Source: Bacteroidales bacterium
GTDB lineage: Bacteria > Bacteroidota > Bacteroidia > Bacteroidales > P3
DNA: 34,275 nucleotides
Direction of reading: 5' to 3'
NCBI GenBank assembly: GCA_016280915.1
Contig: JAEEHQ010000021.1
Location: 1 to 34,275 of the forward strand
Shown here: piece by piece, positions 25,199 through 32,950 of the stretch
Numbering within the stretch: position 1 is the stretch's first letter
Layout of the letters: every line of letters begins with the position of its first letter
The notes under the pieces: generated by a model
What the model was told of the DNA's origin: nothing
Database searches by the model: none
The model's input: the letters and a program-made list of their open reading frames with translations, nothing else
Position numbers and translations under genes: made by a program

Positions 25199-25918
25199 CT
25201 AACGATTAGACCTTTCGGATGATATATCTCTAACCAAGCGAACGCTGTGACCAAAGTGGCGTTCACCATCGGGGTCAGTGTTAAGTGTATCCAAAGAGAA
25301 GTACATCGAATGAGCGCCATAATTTTCTGTGGGAGTAGAGGTCCAGTAAATCCCTTCGCAATTATGACCATAAATATCTGTACCCCAACGAAATCCAGAA
25401 CACGGTAAGAATATGGCACCTGCAGCTTCCATTATTTGCCATTGGGTTGTTGTGTAGACATTGACTGTCCGCCTTAAATGTCTACTCTCAAATCTACAAT
25501 TTGCTGGGAGGACGAAATTATCGGGCAGAATCAAAAGTCCATGAACACTATCTACTGTAGCAGGTGCCCATTTCTGGTCAGCATTCTGTCTTTCAAATAA
25601 AAGATAGCGCCACTCCGCTACTGTTGGTGTACGCCATCCTTCCCCTATGTTTTCTGCCCAGTCGTGAAAAACGGGATAGTCGTGATAATCTTCAGAAGTA
25701 TTATCCAGATTATCACCCGTCCCCCAACCGAAAAGACCGCCATAGTCGGTCGGATTACTCACAAACCCATGCCCATCCTCCGAAAGATTTCCTGAGGCAA
25801 ATTCCACCATCGTATTCGGGCCAACTGAAAAAACGGGCATTGTATTATCCAGAGGACCCGTGTTACAAGCTATGATGGATACAAAGGACAATAGGGTAAG
25901 ATATTTCAAAGACTTCAT
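25199..25918 (-). CDS. Lipoprotein of Bacteroidales FISUMP/DUF1566-like family
   Basis: The protein is about 239 residues from MKSLKYLT (25918; an in-frame ATG at 25933 is less likely). It has a lipobox 'SIIAC' (Cys18) and then the order of motifs typical of a large Bacteroidales surface family: 'FSVGPNTMVEFASGNL', 'LFGWGTGDN', 'GWRTPTVAEWRYLL', 'GLLILPDNF', 'GAIFLPCSGFRWG', 'GIYWTSTP' and the end 'HFGHSVRLVRD'. Related proteins (major paralogous domain of Fibrobacter, DUF1566) are thought to have a C-type-lectin-like or formylglycine-generating-enzyme-like fold. Function is unknown; ligand binding at the surface is plausible. The stop is 70 bp from the convergent kinase stop. A near-match -7 box (TATCTTTC) lies at 25942-25949. 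Confidence 0.75.
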   Translation of the reverse strand: MKSLKYLTLLSFVSIIACNTGPLDNTMPVFSVGPNTMVEFASGNLSEDGHGFVSNPTDYGGLFGWGTGDNLDNTSEDYHDYPVFHDWAENIGEGWRTPTVAEWRYLLFERQNADQKWAPATVDSVHGLLILPDNFVLPANCRFESRHLRRTVNVYTTTQWQIMEAAGAIFLPCSGFRWGTDIYGHNCEGIYWTSTPTENYGAHSMYFSLDTLNTDPDGERHFGHSVRLVRDISSERSNR

Positions 25919-25997
25919 TTCAAGACAAACCATGTTTTCTGGGAAAGATACTATTTAACTGCTAAAGCCGAATACTTATTACTTCCGACTGCTGGTT

Positions 25998-26951
25998 TCA
26001 ATTCAAAATAGATTCTATTTTTTCATAAACCACTTGTGGTGATATGGCATGGAGGCAGCGATAGTCGCCATATTTGCAGGGTTTGTTGCCATATTTAGAG
26101 CATGGCCGACAAGAAAAATCATACTGGACAGCCCAATTTGGATTCTGGCGCCAGCCATAAAAACCCCGGCAAGGATGAGTTGCACCCCAAAGACTAACTA
26201 CAGGGATACCCATACAAGAAGCAAAATGCATGTTGGCCGAGTCCATACTTACCATCAAATCCAACTGTGAAATCTGATTCAATTCCTCTTCAAAACTACT
26301 TTTTCCAGCAAAAGAGACCGTATGAGGATAGCGGGCAGCCCAAGAGTCCAAGGTGGCTCCCTCCTCCTTGCTTCCAAATAGAAAAACTCGGTAATGGTCA
26401 TCATTACATAATAGTTGCAGCAACTGCTCCATCATGTCGAGAGGCCATATCTTACCCTGATGTTGGGCAAAAGGAGCCAAACCAATATTATAGTAATCAC
26501 GAATTTTTGTTTTCGGTGTCCAGTAATCTGTGGCAATTGAATGGATGTCTTCTATTATTGGAAGTCCACAGCGGTCAAAAACATCGTTATAGCGCAACCA
26601 CGAAGGGCGACCTGGACAGGAGTGCTTACGGATAGCACGAACAGGCACACCATGCAGCCGAAAAAGCCAGTCAACCCCTATGACTCGATTCACATGATGC
26701 ATGTCTGCCACCAAATCTGGTCGAAAGGAAGAAAGCGAAGAAAAGAGTTGACGAGAGGATTGTTTTTTTAGAGTGGGAACAAACTGTATATTGTCAACCC
26801 CTTGAAAAAGAGGTTGCAACCTTGGTGGTGCAGCCAACAAAAACAGCACATCGCTACAATGTGCAGCCCTAAGCTTAAGCACAGGTGCCAAAATAGCCAC
26901 ATCGCCCAAGGCAGAGAGGCGAATTACTAATATTTTCTTTTTATTGTTCAA
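25998..26951 (-). CDS. Glycosyltransferase family 9 (heptosyltransferase-like)
   Basis: The 317-residue protein begins 'ILVIRLSALGDVAILAPVL', the classic GT9 N-terminal motif. It continues with the two Rossmann-like halves of a GT-B fold: 'YNIGLAPFAQHQGKIWP' for the acceptor/donor cleft and 'LMVSMDSANMHFASCMGIPVVSLWGATHP', the donor-binding D-S-x-x-x-H region, in the C-terminal half. Family members add heptose or similar sugars to the lipid A core at the inner face of the inner membrane. The C-terminal cysteine cluster (CRPCSKYGNKPCKYGDYRC) is typical of Bacteroidota GT9 proteins. Its ATG overlaps the stop of the DUF4254 gene by 4 bp, indicating translational coupling. Confidence 0.92.
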   Translation of the reverse strand: MNNKKKILVIRLSALGDVAILAPVLKLRAAHCSDVLFLLAAPPRLQPLFQGVDNIQFVPTLKKQSSRQLFSSLSSFRPDLVADMHHVNRVIGVDWLFRLHGVPVRAIRKHSCPGRPSWLRYNDVFDRCGLPIIEDIHSIATDYWTPKTKIRDYYNIGLAPFAQHQGKIWPLDMMEQLLQLLCNDDHYRVFLFGSKEEGATLDSWAARYPHTVSFAGKSSFEEELNQISQLDLMVSMDSANMHFASCMGIPVVSLWGATHPCRGFYGWRQNPNWAVQYDFSCRPCSKYGNKPCKYGDYRCLHAISPQVVYEKIESILN

Positions 26952-27553
26952 GCCTTCTTATTATATAGCATGGGGTTGAGGGATGGGTCGTTGTACATCT
27001 TCATCTGGCGGTACAGTTTCATTACCTTCTTTCCCTCAGCCAGTTCCTGCAAAAGTGTCTCGATAGCCTGCATAAGGTCAGACTTTTGCTCCAACAAAGT
27101 GTTATATTTTGACTGACATCGGTCATGCTGCTCCTGACTGACATCGGTTCGAGCCACTTCAATGGCAAAATGGTAGATTTTCAGAGCTAGGATAGAGAGT
27201 CTGTCAATAGCCCAAGCAGGTGTCTCGGTATTGATAGTAGCGTCTTGACGGGGCGGAACTTGCTGGAAAAGCGACATATAGTAATCATCGATACGCTCCA
27301 CCGTGTCGGTTCTATTCTGATTGGACTTATCAATCCAACGCTTGAGTCGGAGAGCCTCCACAGGATCAACATCGTTTGGACGAATCAAATCCTCGAGATG
27401 CCATTGAATCGTGTCGATGGAACTTTTTTCCCAAAGGATATACTCAAAACTGTCTGTTGCATAGGGATTATGTGTAGGCATGTCAACCGAATCCACCTTA
27501 TGATATTCAATAATCTGTCTCTCAAAGAGCGAAAAAATCTCATCAATATTCAT
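26948..27553 (-). CDS. DUF4254 family protein
   Basis: The protein is about 201 residues from MNIDEIF at 27553; the frame is open to 27607, but a -7 box lies at 27597-27604 and the family starts near 'IDEIFSLFERQIIEYH'. Landmarks are 'NPY', 'ILWEKSSIDTIQWHLEDLIR', 'DPVEALRLKRWIDKSNQNRTD' and a helical C-terminal half, 'LNPMLYNKK' at the end. DUF4254 proteins are soluble, all-helical, of unknown function and confined mainly to Bacteroidota, where they commonly precede a GT9 gene. The 4-bp overlap with the GT9 gene repeats that pairing and points to a role in lipopolysaccharide assembly. Confidence 0.88.
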   Translation of the reverse strand: MNIDEIFSLFERQIIEYHKVDSVDMPTHNPYATDSFEYILWEKSSIDTIQWHLEDLIRPNDVDPVEALRLKRWIDKSNQNRTDTVERIDDYYMSLFQQVPPRQDATINTETPAWAIDRLSILALKIYHFAIEVARTDVSQEQHDRCQSKYNTLLEQKSDLMQAIETLLQELAEGKKVMKLYRQMKMYNDPSLNPMLYNKKA

Positions 27554-27596
27554 AACAAAATCAATCATCCTAATAATAGATGTAAATATTATAACG

Positions 27597-27604
27597 CAAA
27601 AATA
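27597..27604 (-). promoter_or_regulatory. Bacteroidota -7 box (TATTTTTG) for DUF4254-GT9
   Basis: The minus strand reads TATTTTTGCG, 44 bases before ATG 27553. It sits between that start and the terminator of the upstream gene, so the two-gene operon has its own promoter. Confidence 0.55.
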
Positions 27605-27654
27605 CAATAATTATTGCTCACAGCGTTCGTCCAAATACAGAATTGATACACAAT

Positions 27655-27690
27655 AAAGACGGTACGACATCACATGTCATACCGTCTTTT
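27655..27690 (-). terminator. Rho-independent terminator after DUF3078 gene
   Basis: AAAGACGGTACGACAT pairs with ATGTCATACCGTCTTT (one mismatch) around a 3-base loop, with A and T runs at both ends. It lies 35 bp after the DUF3078 stop. Confidence 0.88.
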
Positions 27691-27724
27691 AGATAATAAT
27701 TGTCCGAAGACTATATCAAAAAAA

Positions 27725-28786
27725 CTATTTCTTAGGAGTCTTCATGTTCAGATAGAACTGAACACCAGCCATTTGGTAGACCTGCATGTGACCCCATTTG
27801 CCCATACCGCTATAATCGGTATCCCACTTGAGGTTAAGAGCAAAGTTGGCTGAAAGGAAGGAGGAGAAACGGTAGTCGAGTTTCAACTCGAAATCGAGGT
27901 CGGTTTCGAACACACGTCTTTTAAACCACTTGTAGGCAGAAAGTGCCTCATAGGTCTCGCCTTCGCAAAGTGAATATTTAGAGGCCTCAGCCATGTTGTC
28001 CCATGCCATGTTCTTGGGTTTCTTATAGTCATAGAAGAACTCAGCACGTGCATAAAGGTCAAGGTTGGGGAGAATATCCTTCTTAAGATATTGCAATTTG
28101 ACATAAGAACCGAGAGCAAAATAAACGTGTTTAAAAGTAGAATGGTCCGCGGGATCAAAATTCTCCTGGAGGACACCATAGTTTTTACCAGCGGCAATAA
28201 GCGAATCGTTGTAAACAAAAGTGGTCTTACCAGTAAGGAAGGAGAGAGAAACAGACCAATCCGCTTTCTTATGTTCAAAAGAGAGTGCCGTGGTGAGGTA
28301 GGCCGGAGCAAAAAAGTCGGAAACAACCCGTTCTATCTGGTTAGCACCGATACCAGAATATTCATAACCTGCACCAAATTGGGTCTTGAGGTTGGCCGTG
28401 AAACTGGCACCCCATCCCTTATAGGCATTCCATGAAATGGCCGACGTCAGGTCAATCTTATCGTTGCTCTTACGGCGGGTCTCGAAAAGACGGCCTTCGG
28501 CAGAGTTGTCTAGATCCTGCCAAGCATAGCCATAGGCAAGGTCGGCGATGTTATCCCATACAAACTTTGGATGAGTGAACTTGTAGTTGCCAAAGAAAGT
28601 ACCCGTTAGGTCTATTTGTGAATTACCCGTCGAGGCCCAGTTGTTGAAGAAAAACTCACTGGCTTTGATAGCTGGTGTGGATGAAGTGCTCCAGGAACCA
28701 TTGGCAAGTGCTGTGGTTTCGTCCTGAGCTGTAGCGGTGACTGCAAACATCAAGAATGATGCAAAAAGGATAAAGATACGTTTCAT
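27725..28786 (-). CDS. DUF3078 outer-membrane protein
   Basis: The 353-residue product has a signal peptide (MKRIFILFASFLMFAVTATAQ) and then the DUF3078 pattern: 'FFFNNWASTGNSQIDLTGTFFGNY' near the N-terminus, 'FVWDNIADLAYGYAWQD', 'RKSNDKIDLTSAISW', repeated amphipathic strands and the closing 'WGHMQVYQMAGVQFYLNMKTPKK' (given in part: VYQMAGVQFYLNMK). The family is a Bacteroidota outer-membrane barrel of unknown function. The gene is monocistronic, with a perfect -7 box 53 bp upstream and a strong terminator downstream. Confidence 0.88.
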   Translation of the reverse strand: MKRIFILFASFLMFAVTATAQDETTALANGSWSTSSTPAIKASEFFFNNWASTGNSQIDLTGTFFGNYKFTHPKFVWDNIADLAYGYAWQDLDNSAEGRLFETRRKSNDKIDLTSAISWNAYKGWGASFTANLKTQFGAGYEYSGIGANQIERVVSDFFAPAYLTTALSFEHKKADWSVSLSFLTGKTTFVYNDSLIAAGKNYGVLQENFDPADHSTFKHVYFALGSYVKLQYLKKDILPNLDLYARAEFFYDYKKPKNMAWDNMAEASKYSLCEGETYEALSAYKWFKRRVFETDLDFELKLDYRFSSFLSANFALNLKWDTDYSGMGKWGHMQVYQMAGVQFYLNMKTPKK

Positions 28787-28838
28787 ATTGTTGTGAATAA
28801 TGTTATTATCGACTGTTAAACTATTCTAGTTGATTTTG

Positions 28839-28846
28839 CAAAGATA
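28839..28846 (-). promoter_or_regulatory. Bacteroidota -7 box (TATCTTTG) for DUF3078 gene
   Basis: The minus strand reads TATCTTTGCA, 53 bases before the ATG at 28786. No standard-spaced -33 TTTG is obvious. Confidence 0.65.
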
Positions 28847-28933
28847 CAACTTTTTTTCCCATTTTTCGAAAAAAAATGTTTACGCCACTCTAAAAAAAGT
28901 AATCGGCGAGGGTGGCTTAGGCTTGTTGCAGGC

Positions 28934-29470
28934 TTAATTTTCTTTCAGCACCCCCTTGTGGAAGGAGTAGACGGTGCTGTCGATAGGCTGGGAGGAAGAA
29001 TATCTGACTATTTCGGTGAGGCCGTCGCCATCCACGTCGCGGGCCGCGAGCCGGTCAAAGGGGAGGCGATAGAGCGACCAGAAACTATCGGGATTGCCCT
29101 GATAGTAGGGTGAGAGGACAAACCAAGTTTCTGCCCCATAGGTAGAAGAGACGTCATAGGCTTTCAAGATATAGGAGGGCTCTTGGGGATGGAAACAGAC
29201 GGTGTCGAAGAGAATTTCGCCTTTGTCATTGGTACGGAAATTGGCATTGCTGATGCCCATGAATTCGTCCACTTGCCCGTCCTGATCCAGCAGGCTAACG
29301 CAGATATAATTGCTGTCCATATTGCGGCACAGCTGCAGGGAGGAGTATTCCGAGAGGTCTATGGCCTTTAAAATTTTGATCTCTCCTAATTCGGTGTTGG
29401 CATATTCAGTTCTGTGGTTGCATGCAGTCAAAATTATCATTACCAATGCAATAAAGGATATTTTTTTCAT
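28934..29470 (-). CDS. Lipoprotein of unknown function
   Basis: The 178-residue product has a lipobox (MKKISFIALVMIILTAC, Cys17). The rest is beta-rich and hydrophilic; 'ARDVDGDGLTEIVRY' near the C-terminus has the D-x-D-G-D-G calcium-binding look of FG-GAP/VCBS-type repeats. The family is not recognised. The frame is open to 29584, but the -7 box at 29496-29503 and the lipobox fix the start at 29470. It is divergent from the dehydrogenase gene. Confidence 0.75.
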   Translation of the reverse strand: MKKISFIALVMIILTACNHRTEYANTELGEIKILKAIDLSEYSSLQLCRNMDSNYICVSLLDQDGQVDEFMGISNANFRTNDKGEILFDTVCFHPQEPSYILKAYDVSSTYGAETWFVLSPYYQGNPDSFWSLYRLPFDRLAARDVDGDGLTEIVRYSSSQPIDSTVYSFHKGVLKEN

Positions 29471-29495
29471 AACGGCGACAAATTTAATATTTTTG

Positions 29496-29503
29496 CAAAG
29501 ATA
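29496..29503 (-). promoter_or_regulatory. Bacteroidota -7 box (TATCTTTG) for lipoprotein
   Basis: The minus strand reads TATCTTTGCA, 26 bases before ATG 29470, so the leader is very short. Confidence 0.65.
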
Positions 29504-29595
29504 CGCAAAAGATTTGACAAAACAACAGTAATGCAGCTGCCTCTTCGCATACAATAAAAAGACGATTACGACGTTTTGACTCATATATTTATTAT

Positions 29596-30432
29596 ATGGA
29601 ACAGACGAAAAAAGTAATTCTGATTACCGGAGCCAGTAGCGGCATAGGATTCGACAGCGCCCAAGAACTGGCCCGACAGGGACATAAAGTTTACGCCGCC
29701 GCCCGCCGTACAGAACTAATGGAGCCGCTAAAACATAACGGCGTGGTGACAATGCGAATGGATGTCACCAACAGTCAGTCGATGGCCGATGGTGTGAAAG
29801 CCGTATTGGATGCCGAAGGGCGCATCGATGTGCTGGTGAACAACGCCGGGTATGGCTATTTCGGAGCTGTGGAGAATGACACCATGGAGGAGGCACGCCG
29901 ACAGGTTGAGGTGAATGTATTCGGACTGGCGGAGCTCTGCAAGCTGGTGTTGCCCGTAATGCGTAAGCAGGGCTCGGGCAGGATTATCAATACCTCATCT
30001 ATTGCCGGTAAGACGGTGCTACCGTTCGGAGCATGGTACCATGTGTCAAAGTATTCGGTAGAGGCGTTGAGCGACGCCTTGCGGATGGAAATGAAACCTT
30101 TCGGGGTGGACGTGGTGTTGATAGAACCCGGCGGAATCAAGACAGATTGGGGCATCATTGCAGCAAAGCACTTGGCTGAGTCATCGAAAGGGACAGCTTA
30201 CGAGGAGGACGCCCTGCGCGAGGCCAAATTGATACACAAAGGCTACTCGGGCAACTACCTGTCTGCGCCAAAGGTGGTGACACGCGCCATCAGCCGGGCA
30301 GTGAACAGCCAACGGCCTCGTGCACGCTACAGGATTGGAAGCGGGGCTTTCATTATGGTATTCCTGCACACGGTGCTTCCCACGCGTTGGTGGGACGGGA
30401 TGATGCGTCGGTTTGTGCGCATCAAGATTTGA
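29596..30432 (+). CDS. Short-chain dehydrogenase/reductase
   Basis: The 278-residue classical SDR has the NAD(P)-binding 'LITGASSGIG', with 'AAARRTE' after the second strand suggesting NADP preference, 'MDVTNSQS', 'VLVNNAGYGYFGA', the active-site Ser in 'INTSSIAGK', the catalytic 'YHVSKYSVEAL' (Tyr-x-x-x-Lys) and 'IEPGGIKTDW'. The substrate is not predictable; the C-terminal hydrophobic stretch 'FIMVFLHTVLPTRWWDGMMRRF' (given in part: FIMVFLHTVLPTRWW) resembles SDRs acting on lipids or retinol-like compounds. The gene is monocistronic. Confidence 0.93.
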   Translation: MEQTKKVILITGASSGIGFDSAQELARQGHKVYAAARRTELMEPLKHNGVVTMRMDVTNSQSMADGVKAVLDAEGRIDVLVNNAGYGYFGAVENDTMEEARRQVEVNVFGLAELCKLVLPVMRKQGSGRIINTSSIAGKTVLPFGAWYHVSKYSVEALSDALRMEMKPFGVDVVLIEPGGIKTDWGIIAAKHLAESSKGTAYEEDALREAKLIHKGYSGNYLSAPKVVTRAISRAVNSQRPRARYRIGSGAFIMVFLHTVLPTRWWDGMMRRFVRIKI

Positions 30433-30441
30433 GGTAGGCGG

Positions 30442-30848
30442 TTATCGGCGGGAACTTGAGGGAAGACGGACTTTGTGGTAGCAACTTTGAGAGGTATCCG
30501 TATTCCTGCCTTTGACATAAAGCCAGCCGTCTTCGCACCAGAATAAGACCGATCCTGAGGTGTTGTTCCACATTGGGGTGGTTTGATAGATATATGGGCG
30601 AGCCCACATGGCGACTGTTGGCAGGATAGGGATGTCACTTCTCAGCAACAACAAGTCTTTTCTCCTCTTGGCTGAAAACCTCATTTTAATAGTGGTCAAT
30701 GATTTTCAAATGCTCTTCAGGAGAAAGGGCTATGATCTCAAAAAAACTGATTATTACGGGTGTTGTGGCGGTTGTACTCGGCAGCGGATACACGGAGAAT
30801 GTTCTCGACGTAGGAGAGCAGAAGAAGAATAAGGAATAGTTGTTTCAT
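30442..30848 (-). pseudogene. Decayed gene for a small secreted protein (putative)
   Basis: On the minus strand an ATG at 30846-30848 opens a signal-peptide-like sequence, MKQLFLILLLLSYVENIL, then RVSAAEYNRHN, and stops at a run of seven T (30740-30746). Removing one T would continue into 'FFEIIALSPEEHLKIIDHY'. A second shift leads into a third frame with protein-like content ('MWARPYIYQTTPMWNN', 'VLFWCEDGWLYVKG') ending at 30442. The parts are consecutive and in order, so a gene broken by two frameshifts is plausible, but no homologue is recognised. The rest of the gap to 30919 holds only an AACCATG/CATGGTT hairpin (30873-30903). Confidence 0.4.
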
Positions 30849-30919
30849 TTCAGTTGTTTTTTTTCTGCATTTAACCATGTTACTAACGGAGAGCATGGTT
30901 TTATTGCACTGAGGGGTGA

Positions 30920-31324
30920 TTACTTCTGCTGAGATGAGGCGGAACGAAACGCGAAGAGGTTATAGAAAAGAGTACATACGTAGGCAACAACCGCCGAGAT
31001 GGATATGACTACAAGTCCCGAAATGAGCAAAGAAGCATTGTGGGCAAAGAATCTGAGCAGCGGCAATGTCCAGCTCTGAGCCGTAAGATGCAGTGGCAAT
31101 GGGTGGAAGATAAAAAAGAGCGTTAGAGCAATGCCGACAGGGATGCCAGAGAGGAAAGCGACGACAAAGGTGCAACGCAGGCGATGACGTTCGTGCTGAC
31201 AGTAGCGACGGACAGTCTCAATGGTATCCATCTTGTTGACAAATCGAGACATGAATTCCTCGTCGTCGCTTAACTCGGGACGATAATCGGCAATTCTATT
31301 TTCAAAAAGGTCATTTTTCTTCAT
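30920..31324 (-). CDS. Two-helix membrane protein, putative anti-sigma or sigma-linked protein
   Basis: The 134-residue product has a charged N-terminal cytoplasmic part (about 1-50, 'DEEFMSRFVNKMDTIETVRR') and then two transmembrane helices (about 53-74 and 97-121). It overlaps the end of the ECF sigma gene by 14 bp, so the two are translationally coupled. Position, size and topology fit the membrane proteins that follow ECF sigma factors in Bacteroidales and may sequester them, but no zinc anti-sigma motif (HxxxCxxC) is present, so this role is inferred. Confidence 0.75.
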   Translation of the reverse strand: MKKNDLFENRIADYRPELSDDEEFMSRFVNKMDTIETVRRYCQHERHRLRCTFVVAFLSGIPVGIALTLFFIFHPLPLHLTAQSWTLPLLRFFAHNASLLISGLVVISISAVVAYVCTLFYNLFAFRSASSQQK

Positions 31325-31793
31325 TTTCCAAAAGTTTTTTTAGCTGTTTTCTGCCACGAGATAGGTGTTGGCGGACAGCGACAGAATTGCAGCTCGTTAT
31401 TTTTGCAATCTCAATTACAGAGTAACCTTGCATATAATACAATAAGATTATCATACGAGTTTTTTCTGCCAACTGCGACAATGCATGGTAAAGGTCCTCG
31501 TATTTGAACGCGTCATCGGGTCTATCCTGCGAGGGATGGGTCTCATCAACAGGTTCAAAGACACCTCTGGGCTTTTTCTTATAATCTAGAAAGGTATTGT
31601 AAGCAATCTTAAATAGCCACGTAGAGAATTTAAAACGCTCGACAAAACCATCCGAAGCCAGCCAAGCCTTAATGAGTGTTTCCTGTGCAAGATCGTCCGC
31701 CAACTCACGGTCACCACTACAGAGGGCAAGCAAGAATCTCCTAAGAGACCCCTGCTCGACTTGAACAAGCTCAATAAAGCGTTCTCGAGTCAT
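31311..31793 (-). CDS. ECF-type RNA polymerase sigma factor
   Basis: The 160-residue sigma-70 family protein has only regions 2 and 4. Region 2 spans about 10-75 with 'DRELADDLAQETLIKAWLA' (core binding and -10 recognition) and 'FKFSTWLFKIAYNTFLDYKKK'. Region 4 spans about 105-155 with 'LYHALSQLAEKTRMIILLYYM' (given in part: LYHALSQLAEKTRMIIL) and the helix-turn-helix 'YSVIEIAKITSCNSVAVRQHLSRGRKQL' (given in part: IAKITSCNSVAVRQHLSRG). It directs transcription of an unknown regulon. It lies between the DUF6249 gene (22 bp) and the coupled membrane protein. Confidence 0.94.
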   Translation of the reverse strand: MTRERFIELVQVEQGSLRRFLLALCSGDRELADDLAQETLIKAWLASDGFVERFKFSTWLFKIAYNTFLDYKKKPRGVFEPVDETHPSQDRPDDAFKYEDLYHALSQLAEKTRMIILLYYMQGYSVIEIAKITSCNSVAVRQHLSRGRKQLKKLLENEEK

Positions 31794-31815
31794 AACCCTT
31801 AATCAATTCACCAAA

Positions 31816-32277
31816 TTACATATTAAGCTGTTGCTCTTCACTTTCAATCTCGCTGATTAGCTCACGCTTGCCGACATTATAATAGATTAGAAATGCTATT
31901 CCTACTGCCAGGAGCACAAGGCCCAACACAAAGAGAACCCCGCCATCCTCAAACGACTTTCTGTCCCAATCGTACATAAAAAATTCAGCAATCACAAGCC
32001 CGATTCCGCTCAGCCCGCAAATAATACCCCAGAGGAGTTTACCAAGCAGACGCTCCTTTAAAGATTTCTGAGGCTTGTTGAGGCTATGCAAGAGTTCTTC
32101 TGGCACATTGCCAGCTCCCTTCTCCAAAGCGGTGAGAATTATCTGGCTGCGCTTTTCAAGTTCATTCTTTTTATATCTGGAATAAGCCACAATGACAACA
32201 ATAGCCACGGCAACCAAACCTAAGGAAGGGAGAGACCAAATCAATTGGGTTAAAACATCAGATGTCAAAATATCCAT
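31816..32277 (-). CDS. DUF6249-like membrane protein
   Basis: The product is 153 residues from MDILTSD at 32277; the frame is open to 32331. It has an N-terminal transmembrane helix ('LGLVAVAIVVIVAYSRYKK'), a short cytoplasmic segment with 'LHSLNKPQKSLKERLLG', and two further helices (about 78-97 and 112-132), ending in a Glu-rich tail. This matches the DUF6249 proteins encoded beside ECF sigma factors in Bacteroides. Function is unknown. It is the first gene of the three-gene unit. Confidence 0.78.
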   Translation of the reverse strand: MDILTSDVLTQLIWSLPSLGLVAVAIVVIVAYSRYKKNELEKRSQIILTALEKGAGNVPEELLHSLNKPQKSLKERLLGKLLWGIICGLSGIGLVIAEFFMYDWDRKSFEDGGVLFVLGLVLLAVGIAFLIYYNVGKRELISEIESEEQQLNM

Positions 32278-32393
32278 AATAAAACATTTTTTTAGAGTTA
32301 ATAAAAACAAGTAATTATCGAATCGATTCACTTATATAAACGACAAAAATCAAAAAATGTGACAAAAAAGACCTTCATTATAAGAAAAAAATG

Positions 32394-32401
32394 TATCTTT
32401 G
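32394..32401 (+). promoter_or_regulatory. Bacteroidota -7 box (TATCTTTG)
   Basis: TATCTTTGCA lies 27 bases before the ATG at 32428 and inside the longer open frame that begins at 32359, so it also decides the start. Confidence 0.65.
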
Positions 32402-32427
32402 CAACTCGAAATAAAAACAACACTAAT

Positions 32428-32820
32428 ATGGCACCGGTATCAAGAAAAGCTAAAATTTTAACTACCATCATTTTGATTGTCGTTGTAGGACTTGGCCTAT
32501 TCATTTATTTTCATTTCTTCTTCGTATACAGTAGAGGCGTAAACGCTGGCAACATCAACTATTTTCAGCAAGAAGGCATCCTCTTTAAGACTTATGAGGG
32601 GAAAATGATTCAAACGGGATTCAAGACCAATGCCGGCGGAGTTAACACAACGCTGCGTTCCAACGAGTTTAAGTTTTCTGTCACCGACAAAACAATAGCA
32701 GACACATTGATGCGCTGCTCGGGAAAAGATGTGGAACTTCGGTGGAAACGTTATATGGGCACTTTGCCCTGGCGAGGCAATAGCCAGTATGTAGTGACCG
32801 AGGTACTCTCGATTGACTAA
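32428..32820 (+). CDS. Conserved single-pass membrane protein, unknown function
   Basis: The 130-residue product has one transmembrane helix (about 11-31, 'TTIILIVVVGLGLFIYFHFF'). A compact extracytoplasmic domain follows with 'VYSRGVNAGNINYFQQEGIL' and 'FKTYEGKMIQTGF', 'FKFSVTDKTIADTL', 'KDVELRWKRYMGTLPWRGNSQY' (given in part: ELRWKRYMGTLPWRGNSQY) and 'VVTEV'. The same pattern is widespread in Bacteroidales, where it is sometimes mislabelled 6-phosphogluconate dehydrogenase; no dehydrogenase motif is present. It is monocistronic with its own promoter and a hairpin terminator. Confidence 0.82.
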   Translation: MAPVSRKAKILTTIILIVVVGLGLFIYFHFFFVYSRGVNAGNINYFQQEGILFKTYEGKMIQTGFKTNAGGVNTTLRSNEFKFSVTDKTIADTLMRCSGKDVELRWKRYMGTLPWRGNSQYVVTEVLSID

Positions 32821-32824
32821 AGCC

Positions 32825-32862
32825 AACAGGGAAGTGAAATGATGTCATACTTCCCCTGTTTC
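32825..32862 (+). terminator. Hairpin terminator after small membrane protein
   Basis: AACAGGGAAGT pairs with ACTTCCCCTGTT with one bulged base. The T tract is short (TTT), so the call is moderate. Confidence 0.6.
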
Positions 32863-32950
32863 TGAGTAAAACCACCTATGATCTCACAACAATTGGACAA
32901 AGGGAAAACTCTAACAAATCCATCGCAACTCCCCCTCATTTTGATGGGAA

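Noticed and set aside
30873..30903. AACCATG/CATGGTT hairpin as terminator of the sigma unit
   Set aside because: On the minus strand it is followed by AAATGC rather than a T tract, and the loop is 14-17 bases, so termination is not supported.
32428..32820. 6-phosphogluconate dehydrogenase, a label this family sometimes carries
   Set aside because: At 130 residues with a membrane helix and no Rossmann or catalytic motif, that function is not possible.
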